Assembly (NCBI GenBank): GCA_009760855.2
Contig: WPIO01000082.1
Span: 1,379,501-1,443,500, forward strand
Direction of reading: 5' to 3'
DNA: 64,000 nt
Origin: Cristatella mucedo
Lineage: Eukaryota > Bryozoa > Phylactolaemata > Cristatellidae
Shown here: positions 36,621-49,044 of the stretch, piece after piece
Layout of the letters: each line of letters opens with the position of its first letter
Position numbering within the stretch: position 1 is the stretch's first letter
Program-made: the position numbers and the translations under genes
Notes under the pieces: generated by a model
Told to the model about the DNA's origin: nothing
What the model saw: the letters and a program-made list of their open reading frames with translations, nothing else
Database searches by the model: none

Positions 36621-39600
36621 TCATAGTTCTCGGTGATGTGAATTGGTTTTTGGCTTGGAGCTAGTTAAGCTCCAGCAAGCTTCCGAGCTGAACTGGTAAA
36701 CGCAATGGAACACATCGAACGCTATTCTCGACCGTGATGCATAAAGAAAGTGATACATCGAGACGGTAGGCTATAATATAAGTCAATTTGTGCCATTTAG
36801 ATACCAGTTCAGCTCTCACTCTGAAAATGGCGATGGACAGGCATTTTAATTCGTTTAGGACTGCGGTACCTGTCAACTGCCACTGCTCGTTCCACATTGT
36901 GTAGGGGCAGCCGTTCGACGCTTTGACGTGAATAGTGTTTTGAATTTAGCAACACTTTAAGAGACCGGTTCAGTGGTAAAATTGAAAGGCCATTAGTGGT
37001 TATTGTGTCCCATAGTTTCAGGGGTCGACTCGACTGCACAGGCAATGAATAGCTTTTAAGTTGGGGGCGTCTTATGTCGGCTAATCCATCGAGTCAAGGA
37101 AACAGTTCAGCAGTCAAACTCAAAGTCATTAGCTAGGCTCTGGGCTCCATTGTTTCCGTATTGTGTTCACTTCTATTCAGCTCTATACGTGCCAAGTGCC
37201 AGTACTTCTTCAATATGGTTTATGGCAGCAATGGCACCCCTTGGTATGAGTAATCCTTGGCATTTAAGGAGCACTTTAGAAATGGTTCATTAATTAAATT
37301 TAAAGTGCTCGATTGATCATTATGGCGCTTTGTTTTCAGATAAAGGTGCCACTATTCCATAGACCTTGTTCCTGTCGAAAAACACTCGTGTTCCTAGCGT
37401 CACCGGCTGCTTGACAGCCTAGGGACTAATTATAGCTGAACTGTATATGCCCTCAAGGTAGCAAACGTAAACATTTAAAGCAAAAGTAAAGATTTCTCGT
37501 CTCCCTCAAAAAAACTTCACTGCAAGAGCAATTCCAGTTAGAAGAAACCAAGTTGTGCACTTGATCCATCGTATTTAGTCGAGGCGTTAATAATGCTAGT
37601 AAACGTGGGACAGATGTACACTGCAACAAGAGCCCTGAATTTCTTACCATGCCTCTTCGAGAGTTTTAATAGCCTGGTGGTCCATGCATTTGGTACATTC
37701 CTTCTTGACTTCTGTAATTCACTGCTCGCTGGCCTACCGGCATGTGCAATCAGGCGATTACAGCTGGTGCAAAACTCTACAGCTAGGCTTGTCGGTCGCG
37801 AACGTCGAAGTTGCCACATCGCACCACTCCTCGCCGACCTGCACTGGCTCCCAGTCAAGCAACGGATCGAATTCAAGGTTTTGTCGCTCACTTTTAGGTC
37901 ACTTCATTCTTTGTCTCGAGCCTATCTGTCACATCAACTCCCTCACCAAGCCAATCATCGTACCACCCACTTTTCGGAATCCAACAGTTTACCAATACCT
38001 CATGCAAGCCTCAAATCCTTTGGAAACCGTGTATTTACTTGGAACGCTCCCAAAGCCTGGAACTCACTCCCGACTTGCGTCACAACATCTCCTGACTTGA
38101 CAACATTTTAAAAGAACTTAAAAACGCACCTATTTATGACAGCATTAAGTATGTCCATGTGATTCTTCCTTTAGTTGCATATGCGTGCTAACACTGTTGC
38201 ATGCTGCCACCGACCACACTTGCATGCTGACATGTTCGCCTCACCCCTAACCATGTTTTTCTTGCTGTTTATCAAGCATGATACCATTCAGCAGTCGATC
38301 GTATTTTCTTAGCAACCAATCTAAAGCGCCTAGAAAAGGGATGTAGTCCCTTGAGGGGGCTTTATCAAGTGCATTAATATTATTATCATCATTATTATAA
38401 GCTGATTATTGGCACCACCATAGACAGTCGTCGTGCGAGTAACAACGCACGGGCAGACCCCCGGCATTCATGAAAGCACAGACTGTGAGACACGTGCCGT
38501 GTTTTGCTTTACATTCACGTATCTTATTGGTGCATGGAAACTAAATGCATGGACTGCGAAGGATTCTAAGTCAAATCGATGCACGAGTAATCGGTCAGAG
38601 TCAGAAGTCAAAATTCAGAAGTCAGAGCTGGTATGGAAAGCAGACCTGAGGAGCTAGTATTGCCCTTAATCTTCTAATAATAATAGCAATCATGTACACC
38701 TTTTAGCGCCCACATTGAACTCACCTCCTTCTAGGTACTTTACATCTGCGATAAAGGGAGCTTGGTCTATTCACTAACAGGATGGCGTGCGCATACAACC
38801 TAGTCAATCCATGATACGGCGTCGCAAATTCTTGTAACAAGTTTTTGTTGTTGGGACTTCACACCTAAGCATGTTTAACCTTTGAATTATTGCGATTTTA
38901 CTTATCTGATTTCAGACACAGTGGGCTGGGGAGCTGATGCAGTGATCACGAGACAGATCGTTTTGAATTAGGGTCTCTAAATTCCTTCAGAGACTAAAGG
39001 AGAGACGGTGTCTGAGCCACATTAGTAGATAAGGCTTTCCAGGCTCTGTGACACAAAAGATTTACCCGTTGCTATCGTGTAGGTCTTGCCTTTCTTTAAT
39101 TTTGGCAGCTAGCTAATATCCAAATTCAAACCTGTAACAACTGCCATCAAGGAAATGGACTTCTTGTCCCTAGGTGTGTATAAACGGTCATAGCACCGGT
39201 AATGCAAAATGCGTTAATGTTAAAAAAAAAAAAAAAAGTTTCATCTAGGCGTCAGAATATTCTAGAGGCAAATAGATTTGACCAATAATAGGCTTTGAAA
39301 ATTCTCCAGTACATTGAGGATCCAAACTTTGAAATTGTAGTACCACTTATTAGCAAATGCAGAACTTGACTCTCACCAGATTGTGTGTCAGTTAAATGCA
39401 GCTGTGTGTGCCAACTGTCATTATTTTTTTGCACAAATTCTGTGCAGCGGGGCCCCCCTTAGGGTCTTTGCCTAGGGCAATCTGCTTGCTCATCACGACT
39501 CAGGTCGTGTGTTTTAGTCGTACAGTGAGCGATCCTTCGTAACCGCTGCAAGCGGTGGTGTTAGCCTGCAAGGCTCGTCAACCGAAATATGAAAGATGAT

Positions 39601-39765
39601 GTTCAGCCATGACGTGCTCCTTTAAATAAGTAAATTCTCTGCTCTTATTAACTGATGGTACAATTAGTTCAAATGCATAAATTAAATATTAATATTGGTC
39701 GATGTATCTTTGTGTTTTCGGTTTTTCAGCTCTACTGAGTGCACTCTTATTTTGAAACGGAGCAC
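36621..39765 (+). repeat. Array unit 9, end diverged
   Basis: A 3,145-base unit. It has an extra GTT at about 38850 and a pure A run at about 39224 replacing the usual gtgaaaa. From about 39,610 (catgacgtgctcc) to the end it carries several substitutions not seen in units 1-8. Confidence 0.9.
37593..38399 (+). pseudogene. LINE RT fragment, unit 9 copy
   Basis: The frame 37593-38111 is open; this is the last complete LINE fragment of the array. Confidence 0.8.
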
Positions 39766-40850
39766 TCATAGTTCTCGGTGATGTGAATTGTTTGTTGTCT
39801 TAGAGCTAGTTAAGCTCTAGAAAGCTTCCGAGCTGAACTGGTAAACGCAACGGAACACATCGCACGCTATTTTCGACCGTGATGCACAAATAAATTGATA
39901 CGTCGAGACGATATGCTATAATATAAGTCAACTTGTGCCATTTAGATACCAGTTCAGCTCTCACTCTGAAAATGGCGATGGACAGGCATTTTAATTCGTT
40001 TAGTACTCTGGTGCCTGTCAACTGCCACTGCTCGTTCCACATTGTGTAGGGGCAGCCATTCGATGCTTTGACGTGAATAGTGTTTTGAATTTAGCAACAC
40101 TTTAAGAGACCGGTTCAGTGGTAAAATTGAAAGGCCATTAGTGGTTATTGTGTCCCATAGTTTCAGGAGTCGACTCGACTGCACAGGCAATGAATAGCTT
40201 TTAAGTTGGGGGCGTCTTATGTCGGCTAATCCATCGAGTCAAGGAAACAGTTCAGCAGTCAAACTCAAAGTCATTAGCTAGGCTCTGGGCTCCATTGTTT
40301 CCGTATTGTGTTCACTTCTATTCAGCTCTATACGTGCCAAGTGCCAGTACTTCTTCAATATGGTTTATGGCAGCAATGGCTCCCCTTGGTATAAGTAATC
40401 CTTGGCATTTAAGAAAGACTTTAGAAATGGTTCATTAATTAAATTTAAAGTGCTCGATTGATCATTATGGCGCTTTGTTTTCAGATAAAGGTGCCACTAT
40501 TCCATAGACCTTGTTCCTGTCGAAAAACACTCGCGTTCCTAGCGTCGCCGGCTGCTTGACAGCCTAGGGACTAATTATAGCTGAACTGTATATGCCCTCA
40601 AAGTAGCAAACGTAAACATTTAAAGCAAAAGTAAAGATTTCTTGTCTTCCTCAAAAAACCTTCACTGCAAGAGCAATTCCAGCTAGATGAAACCAAGTTG
40701 TGCACTTGATCCATCGTATTTAGTCGAGGCGTTAATAATGCTAGCAAACTTGGGACAGACGTACACTGCTACAAGAGCCCTGAATTTCTTACCATGTGCG
40801 TTCGAGAATTTTAATAGCCTGGTGGTCCATGCATTTGACACATTCATGAC
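39766..40850 (+). repeat. Array unit 10, partial and diverged
   Basis: Only the first ~1,085 bases of a unit are present. Many substitutions are visible against units 1-9, most densely in the first 300 bases. The match ends at gcatttg (about 40837) in the middle of the LINE fragment, after which unrelated sequence follows. This is the array's right edge. Confidence 0.9.
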
Positions 40851-41668
40851 ATGAAGGTAGCAGACCTAATAATGATAAAAAGACGTGCAGCAATTATTAA
40901 CTATGAAAATCCGCGTTTTCACCAACCTACTCATGTACTAATGGCCATTAACCGAAGAAGCCCTAATTATGAGTGCTACTTTACGTATAGCATTTAAATT
41001 GCGATGAGCATTGTATTTTCAGGAAAATGCCAATGTATGCACTGAGCTAAAGACTAAAGACTACATGTAAAACCGAACACAGTAACAATTGACTGCCACA
41101 CTGTAGCAGTAAGAAATAATGCATAGTTTAATAGTAACAATAAATGAGTAGTTTTACTTGCCCGGACACGCCCTGCCGGTCTCAGAAACAAACCGATAAT
41201 TAGTTCACTCTTTCACCAACCACTTTTACAGAGTGTGCAGTAGATATTAGCTACGGGAACGTTTTTTTTTGTATCCGCCAAGATTGAGTAGAATAAGCAA
41301 GCTCATCAAGAAAAAAAAAAGTGGAATCTGCAAGAGTTGCTCCGGCTCCCGTAGGTCCCTGCCCCGACTCACTCTTCTCAATACAGTAGGCAGGTTCTCC
41401 ATAGAACCTTGAACCAATTAACGGAGCGCGTAGAGCCAAGCTCAGCTAAACGGTTCGTCAAGGCAAGGCCGCTGGATGATGGTTAAATAAAACGACTGAT
41501 GAGAAGGGAATAGGATATACCACCACACACTAAATGTAGTAATGGACACGATCAGCGTAGACGGCCTGGAAGAGGTGAGACTAAAATCGCCGCGGAGAGA
41601 AACCCTGCATCTGCGTGCCGACGTTGTGTCGCCCGGCGGACCTTTTCATTCCCACCCGAAAGGCGGTA
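40851..41668. other. No gene recognised; right flank of the array
   Basis: AT-rich to mixed sequence with short frames only (41251-41439 minus and 41542-41856 plus lack any support). Confidence 0.5.
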
Positions 41669-41742
41669 GGCGATTCTTAATCGCCGCTGCAAGCGGTGGT
41701 GTTAGCCGTAAAGGATCTTCTGTCGCTATACAAAAGAGGCGG
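41669..41742 (+). mobile_element. SINE family 1, 5'-truncated tail
   Basis: It contains cgccgctgcaagcggtggtg, a gttagccgtaaagg segment and the end motif gtcgctatacaaaagaggc, matching the complete copy immediately downstream but without a tRNA head. Confidence 0.6.
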
Positions 41743-41744
41743 GT

Positions 41745-41908
41745 GAGCCGTGATGGCACACTAGGTAAGGCGGTTGCTTTCACGACCTCGGGCCCGAGGT
41801 CGTGGGTTCAATTCGTGCGGTGGGCGATCTTATATCGCCGCTGCAAGCGGTGGTGATGGCCGTAAAGGCTTTTCTGTCGCTATACAAAAAGAGGCTGTTT
41901 AATCATCT
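41745..41908 (+). mobile_element. SINE family 1 (tRNA-derived), full length
   Basis: The tRNA-like head has box A TGGCACACTAGG at 41754-41765 and box B GGTTCAATTCG at 41805-41815, the internal RNA polymerase III promoter. Next come the ccgctgcaagcggtgg core hairpin and a tail ending acaaaaagaggctgttt. A 24-base perfect palindrome fills 41781-41804 of the head. It may form a dimer with the truncated copy just upstream. Confidence 0.75.
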
Positions 41909-42189
41909 AGGATTTTTTTTTAAATCGGCTAGAATTTTTCTCTAACAAAATGGCAGCACTTTTAGAAGTACACTCTAATTGTGTGACGCAGCGGCACACC
42001 ACCCAGAAGGGCAGCGAAGCCTCATCTACTAAAAATCAAATGCTTACCTCTTTTTAGGGAGATCCTGGAGCTCTTCACAGAAATTCCGGTCGGCGAATCG
42101 CTGACCGGAAGTACCACCGGTCGGAAGTCTCTCTAGACTTCCGAAAATTGAGACACTGGAAGCCTTCTTTACAGTAAGATTTCCCGACT

Positions 42190-42330
42190 TAACAGCCTCA
42201 TTTATATAGCGCACAGACAATTATGTCACTCCTGCTTGCAGTTGCCAATAAGGAGTTGCCTGTTGTATGATTCGAACCCACGACCCAGGTCATGGAGTTG
42301 CAGCACCTTACCAATAGGCTTTAAGACATT
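42190..42330 (-). mobile_element. SINE family 1, reverse copy
   Basis: Read on the minus strand there is box B GGTTCGAATCA (42278-42268) and a degraded core ctgcaagcaggagtga. The head starts near 42330. Confidence 0.55.
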
Positions 42331-42384
42331 AAAGCAGTGCTCCCAAGGCGAGCTAAGCAGCAGATTTTCTTAAAAATTTATTTC

Positions 42385-42530
42385 ATTCCTATTGTGCCCT
42401 AATACAACTAAATCTCTGTCCGGGTGGTTTACAAATTAGGCGGGGCTCCAGCCGAGGACCTTTCTCATTAATTAAAGGCAAGCAGGTTATCTCCCCCCCC
42501 GATCCACACCAGGGCTTCGCATGTCTAATT
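42385..42530 (-). mobile_element. SINE family 2 (tRNA head, LINE tail), decayed
   Basis: On the minus strand a degraded tRNA-like head leads into gtaaaccacccggacagagatttagtt and gggcac, which aligns with the LINE 3' tail gtaaagcgcctagaaagagattaagtt and gggcgc. Confidence 0.45.
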
Positions 42531-44384
42531 TACAATACCACTTTTTAAATTCTCTGAAAATACGATCTTTCAAAGAAACATGGTTCCCGACTAGAGGCCG
42601 ACTCATAACTTTCTCGCTAACGTTGCAGAGCACCAGAAGCCCAAACAACGTGAGTTGGCATCCGTCTCTGAAGAAGCGAGCTGTACGGCCGCTGCGTTGC
42701 ACCCAAGGCGCTGCCACTAGAGCTGCTCTCTGAGCCTGGTAAATCTTTTCTAGGAGCCTGGCCGCCAAAGAAAGGGAACGAGAGGAACCGAAGGGCTACC
42801 AACGGAAGGGCTACCAAGCGTATGCAAGGGGCTGCACGGGCGCTGCCGCACTGCTTCAGGATGACCTTCGAAAGTGGCAACCCCTCTCCCCCCATATTCC
42901 GCTCATGAGCCTATGCGGTACAGCGCCTACACGTGGCGCGCTTCCTGAGCTGTCCCCTTAGCTGTCGCTCCTGACTTCTTGATTTTAAATGTCTCCAAAA
43001 ATTTTAAACGGTGGCCGTCATTGGGTCCTTCTTTGACAGACGAGTATTTACCTTTTCGCAGCAGCAGCAGCGGGTGTGTAATAGTAGCTTGTAGCTGGAT
43101 GATTAGACTTAAAATTGCGATTATTTTAAAGCATACTCATTGCAGCAACATCGTTTTGATATATAAAAACAGTAGGTGCCCCGCAGGTTGCCGTGGGTGT
43201 ACTAAGTGAATCGCACATTTCTCGCAAAAACACGGGCTTGGTTGGAGTAGTCTGCAGTTACCATTGATATCGACAAAGTTAACCTACAACTGAAGCAACT
43301 ACGCTTTTCCATTGTTACATGTCAAGTCTGCTCGCTAAAGCTTTTGGTAAAATACGACAGCCCCACTGTTCATAGTCACACGTAAGTGCTGATACAACCT
43401 GGATTCAAACACCTCAAGTTCTGATGCAACCTGCTTACCTGCCAAAGTCACATTTGGTTTCCGGCTTTCCTAATCCATCTCCTGATTGCATTCTTCACAG
43501 TACTCGTTCGATTGCTAAGGCATTCAGTAGTATGACGCAGCAGTAAGTCGTCCTGCTTAACAGGCTGGCTGATGCAGATCTAGTAGGTTGTTTCAGGATG
43601 ACTTTCAGCTGCACCCTTGATTCAAGACCCATGTGAGGCAGGCATTATTCTATAACTGGTGAACTGGTTTAGCGATCTCGAGTACTCAAATGCAGTGACG
43701 TCAGCATGTGAGTGTTCTCTGCAGAAGGGCAAGTCCAGACCGCTTTTAACTGCTTGGGGCGAAGAGCTACGAGCTGCTTGTACACGCTACCTCCAGCATG
43801 CAACATTAGTAATAACAACAATAACAATAATAATAACAATAAGTCGCATGTGAAGCGCTGCAATTCAATAAGATCTCTATCCACATGCTTTATAACTACC
43901 TCTGAGAGAAGCAATAACTAGCACTTAATGAAATGCCAAGTATCATGCTTAGACGAGCACGCAAAAGCACACTTAAAGTCGATCGCGACCACTGGTTAGT
44001 AGGACTCCTGCTAAACGAAATGCACTTAATCATGCAAACGTGAGCCTGAAAAGCATTCAGGCTAACAGAAAAGCTCTCTGGAGTGCAGGGAAAGCGGAGC
44101 GAATCAGATGCAATGTGCGCTGAGACGTGAATTATGCAAAGTCAATGCAGGTATGGACAGGCGCCAGGAGCGAGCTCCAGTCTATCGATGCAACTTTGCC
44201 GAGAAATAGCTCGAATTTACATTGAGCTGGGAGCTTTGATCCTCTCGGTTGGCTTGCAGAATGTTAGGAGTTGCGACAGCCTTCCACCTTCGCTCAGTCA
44301 GCTAAGCCATGCATCCAGACCAGTAGTGATAATGGCACACTGCAATTACCTCTGCGTTCTGTACTGCATGCATGCGACGCCTTC
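42531..44384. other. No gene recognised; small AAC/AAT repeat
   Basis: Short frames on both strands only. A microsatellite of AATAAC/AAT units occupies about 43810-43842. Confidence 0.5.
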
Positions 44385-45384
<1,000 letters not shown>

Positions 45385-45901
45385 CTAATGTTTGACGCCG
45401 CCGTCCTGCGCTGTAGTCGTAATTGGATGGCTCCGGAGGAAAAAAAATAATAATAACGTAATGCTCCGGAGAAGGCCACTCGTGAGCATTGCGAGCCTCT
45501 CTTCCAAAGCTCCCAGGAAATTCGTTTCATGCGTGCGAATTTGGCTTTGCAGGACGGCGACGTCGCAATCGCTCCGGGAGCGATCCTTCAGGCGAAATTC
45601 AGAAAACAGCTCAACAATTTTTATCTTGATCTGTCCTCGTAGCACAATCTCAATCGAGATGCGTCACTTCGGAAAACTGAGAATTTCGGCGATCTTGTGC
45701 ATGCCGATGGCGGTCGAAGACGAATAATTCCGGTCCGCCTTCGTTACCACCCAGCTGTAGATTTTAGGATCTTCATGTTCCTCCGAAAATCCCACGACTG
45801 TGCCGCTGTCAGTCTGAGCAGCAATCTGACGCCTGAACTTGCTCTGAAGCATGAGTTTTAGTGCTAGCTGGCCAATGTCATCAAAAGTACGAGCATCAGT
45901 A
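45385..45901 (-). pseudogene. Unrecognised exon-like minus-strand frame with an in-frame TGA
   Basis: A minus-strand acceptor (gcatttcatgcag, ending at 45902) opens a frame reading FDDIGQLALKLMLQSKFRR and then IYSWVVTKADRN, and stopping at TGA 45666-45664. After six codons the same frame stays open for about 87 more, with protein-like composition (for example IKIKIVELFSEFRLKD and LGALEERLAML), to about 45385. Two explanations fit: a true last exon ending at the TGA, or one older exon interrupted by a single nonsense change. I do not recognise the protein. The overlapping plus-strand frame is Ser/Arg-rich and looks like its shadow. Confidence 0.35.
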
Positions 45902-46019
45902 CTGCATGAAATGCCATCTAAAAAAAACGAGTTGTTGTACTGGGAGCTGACACACGTTTAGAGTGATGAGCGGCGCACGGATTGGGTGCTATTTGGCTTA
46001 GCTCAATTCCTACAATTGT
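45902..46019. other. Flank of the exon-like frame
   Basis: Contains the T-rich tract (minus strand) that would serve as the polypyrimidine tract of the acceptor at 45902. Confidence 0.35.
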
Positions 46020-46100
46020 CGAGTAGAATAATGATAATAATAAAACTTTGTAGAGCCTCCCTAAATGAATCTTTGGTCCTTTTCTAGATAATTTAGTTGT
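46020..46100 (-). repeat. LINE/SINE 3' tail, reverse copy
   Basis: On the minus strand ctagaaaaggaccaaagatt is followed by agggaggctctacaaag and an ATT/ATC-rich end, matching the LINE tail of the array units with moderate decay. Confidence 0.5.
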
Positions 46101-46589
46101 GCTGGAAATGAAGTCAAATACAAATCCACCCGCACGTATGCACGTGCATACGATTATCCATATATTTGCGGCGTGCGTAGGTACGCTTTAACCTGTACCT
46201 GATGACTCTGGAACCGTTGGCAAAACTAATGCGATAAAACACCGTGCAATATTGACCGAGCTATTACTATCTTGATTAAAAAGTCAGCTCGTCGTTTTCA
46301 TGAGCCTTAAAAACTATTGGAGGTTCTAAATTCGTGTACTTGACTGGGCAGCGCCGCACCTTAGAGGTTGATTTTGAGAAAATACTGAGAAGATTGGCCC
46401 AAAAATCGAAAAATTGTTTAGTGTTCCTTTCAATATAAAACATGTTATACATGAGATCTCAAGTTTTGATTATTCCCATAAATAATGAAAGCTTTTATAA
46501 AAAAAAAACTATCAGGTAAATTACGTCTAGTTTGAAAGTTAACCGGAGCAACATATCTATTAGTAAATATTTAGCAATTAACCAGAGCA

Positions 46590-46671
46590 ACGTATCTATA
46601 AGTTGTATAAGTTTTATAAGTTCTATTTCAACGTATCTATAAGTTTTATAAGTTTTATAAGTTCTATTTTA
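46590..46671. repeat. 41-bp minisatellite, two copies
   Basis: 46590-46630 and 46631-46671 are near-identical (acgtatctataagtt and so on). Each has an internal ataagttttataag sub-repeat. Confidence 0.85.
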
Positions 46672-47489
46672 GCAATCTTTGCATAATTTACGACTTGTGT
46701 CCCAACTTTCTGTACCTTGGCTAATCTAGGTACATGTTTGCAGCTCGTTGAGGTACATTCTTGTGACTTTTAAATGTACAGTTCAGCCTTGTGATTCGTA
46801 AATTCTATAACTCTGCAAATACTCGATAGATCAATGTGAAATTCCAAATTTAGGTCGGCTTTGCTAGTTCACTACTGCATAAGCTCATCATTGATTTCGG
46901 TTGCATAGATTTTTCCATACTTGTCATCAAACGTTCTTGAATTTTAATACATGCAATCATAGACGGCCTGTACAAATCTGGAGGTCGCGCAATTTTTTGG
47001 AGTGATCTTTTCCGGTCCTTCTGCGCCGAGCTTCACGAAGTGTGTTCACAGGAATATTAACGCTGCTTCTAGATGGGGGCTTTCCATATATGGTGCACTA
47101 GCCTCCAGGACTGACAGCTTTTGTGGAGCAGCTTCCGGCTGCTGGAAAAAAAAGAGCCGTTCTCATTTTAGACTGCATTCAAAAAGGCTTGTGAGATCGA
47201 CTCCTTCTTTGCGAATATTTGGACTATCCAGGAGTGGGGCATGAAAATTGTTTTAGGTAAGCTCACCTTATTGGCGCTTCTTCAGCTAGCATAATCTGAA
47301 TCTCTTTCCAGAAAAAATTCGCTTTTACTTATTAAGGAAGGAAATGTAATGAAAGATATGCCAACGAAGCACCGCCGGGAAGCTCTGCTTTTCGCGTACG
47401 GTCTGCCTCGATAGGGAACCACCTACGAAGCCACCTAAGGAGCCCGAAGATTGTTGGAAGAGAAAATTCTGCGCAGCGTGCCTTCGGAG
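46672..47489. other. No gene recognised
   Basis: AT-rich intergenic sequence; the plus-strand frame 47002-47244 has no domain or splice support. Confidence 0.45.
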
Positions 47490-47645
47490 CTCTAGTTGCG
47501 TCGTAGCGACGGCGTAAAGTGCTCGCTCTTCACCACCCAGACCGTGGGTTTGAATCCTGCAGTGACCGATCCTTCATTGTCCACTGCAAGCGTCGATTAA
47601 CTTTTAAAACTCTCGCAAAACTCCTCTGCCACTATATGAACGAAG
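47490..47645 (+). mobile_element. SINE family 1, decayed copy
   Basis: Box B GGTTTGAATCC lies at 47547-47557. The core reads ccactgcaagcg, and the tail cctctgccactatatgaac resembles the family end motif. Box A is hard to place. Confidence 0.55.
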
Positions 47646-48960
47646 CTTATAAATTGGCTAACCTATTTTTTTGTATTTTATTTCAGTTCTTAGTTGGTCA
47701 TTTGAAGGTTGGAGTCAATGGTTTCAAAAAGCTTCCAGGGGTGAAATCTACCTTTTTAAATACGCCTTGTAAGCTGCTAACTGGACCTTGGGCGCCACAT
47801 TTCAAGGTGCCTCTTAAGGGAGCATGCACTTTTTCGTAGGTTTGGTTTGTAATTATGACTCAGACGACGTCGGTGATGCACCGTCACCAACATACCCTCT
47901 CGCCCCCACAACCAAGCCACATTGGTCTATCGCAGGGCCATCGGCGTGGTCACCTCACCTGGTCCAAGTCAGCCACATCTCCGCTTTTCGGCTGCGTAGA
48001 CGCCATCTGCCATACGTTAACTGTCTGCTTTCTGAGGGGCTATCGTTAATCTTACTGGCCAATAGTGTTGGCAGCTCTCTGCTTTTATGTGCGTCTAAAT
48101 GTCAAAACTTTGCCGATCCGCATTGGCGAGATGACGAATGCCTAGGTATTAATCCAATCTTAAGTCACTCATTCCTAACGCAAGTGCCGATGCCCTTCAA
48201 TTGATGCGCGACTCACTCGCACGGGATCCTGTGATGACGGCGGCCAACTGCGGCACACACAAGCTGAAGAGCTCGTACTTCTGAGTCTGGCAAAAGCTGG
48301 GTGCAAGCTAGCACTCCAATACTGGACTTCCGCCGAGCGGATGTATCTCCCTCGTCATCATTTGGGCAACCGTTGAATGAGATGAGGTCACCTAAAAATG
48401 ATGCTCGTTGTGCGCTCACCAAATAAAACTGCTCGATGCAAAGTCTTAAGTAAATATTTTGATGTTCGCTCACTAGTGAACACCCTCATTGTGAAATCAC
48501 CTATGAGCCTTCTTTCCAGTTGCCCTCCTAGCAACTTTTTTGGCAGTCGATTTACCATAAGCTTTGCGGATGCCAACTCACCCAAGCCAGTCAACAATCT
48601 TAGGACACCGAAGCAGGGGATTTTTCAAACATTGCCGACGTCAAGCTGAAGGTAATCGTGCGATCGCAGGAAGCTCTGACTTGTTTGCACCTGCAGAAAT
48701 GTGGTTCTTGCATGTTCATCAAATTATCTGTGGGGGCACCGAGCAGAGCTTCTGAGCAGGAGCTGGGGGCAGAGCTAGGTCATTGATACATGGCCGGATG
48801 CTGGATTTCTAAATGCTGCAGAATTGATACCGCAATTGAATGCCGATCTTTTGTCGATTGGATTGCCTCCACGGCAGGTCGAGCCTGTGACAAAGCATTG
48901 TGCCATTCGCATCGAGTTTATTTCATTGTGAACTGTAGACTCTTCGTCTTCCTACACAGC
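47646..48960. other. No gene recognised
   Basis: Several plus-strand frames (for example 47824-48204) are open but lack recognisable motifs. Confidence 0.45.
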
Positions 48961-49044
48961 ACCTGTAAAGTGCCTAGAAAGAGATTTGGTTCTCTGAGGA
49001 CGCTATGCAACTGTTTTACTAGTATTAATATTTTTATTATTATT
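48961..49044 (+). repeat. LINE/SINE 3' tail
   Basis: acctgtaaagtgcctagaaa, then gagatttggttctctgagga and an ATT-rich end. The hairpin stem is preserved with a changed loop. Confidence 0.65.

Larger units (their letters stand above)
11452..40850 (+). repeat. Tandem array of ~3,146-bp units (about 9.3 copies)
   Basis: The motif tcatagttctcggtgatgtg recurs at 14601, 17745, 20889, 24038, 27188, 30331, 33478, 36621 and 39766, and as a near copy at 11452, all head to tail. Unit lengths are 3,143-3,150. Nine units are complete and the tenth stops after about 1,085 bases, within the LINE fragment. Internal copies appear more than 99% identical, and differences are mostly one- to three-base slippage in homopolymers or short repeats. 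Each complete unit carries a LINE 3' fragment, a tRNA-SINE and otherwise unrecognised DNA. No intact gene is encoded. This is a macrosatellite-type array, probably maintained by unequal exchange or conversion. Confidence 0.95.

Noticed and set aside
11452-40850. CRISPR array or rDNA/5S-type gene cluster as explanation of the tandem repeats
   Set aside because: Units are 3.1 kb with no short spacer-repeat structure and no recognisable rRNA, snRNA or histone gene in the unit.
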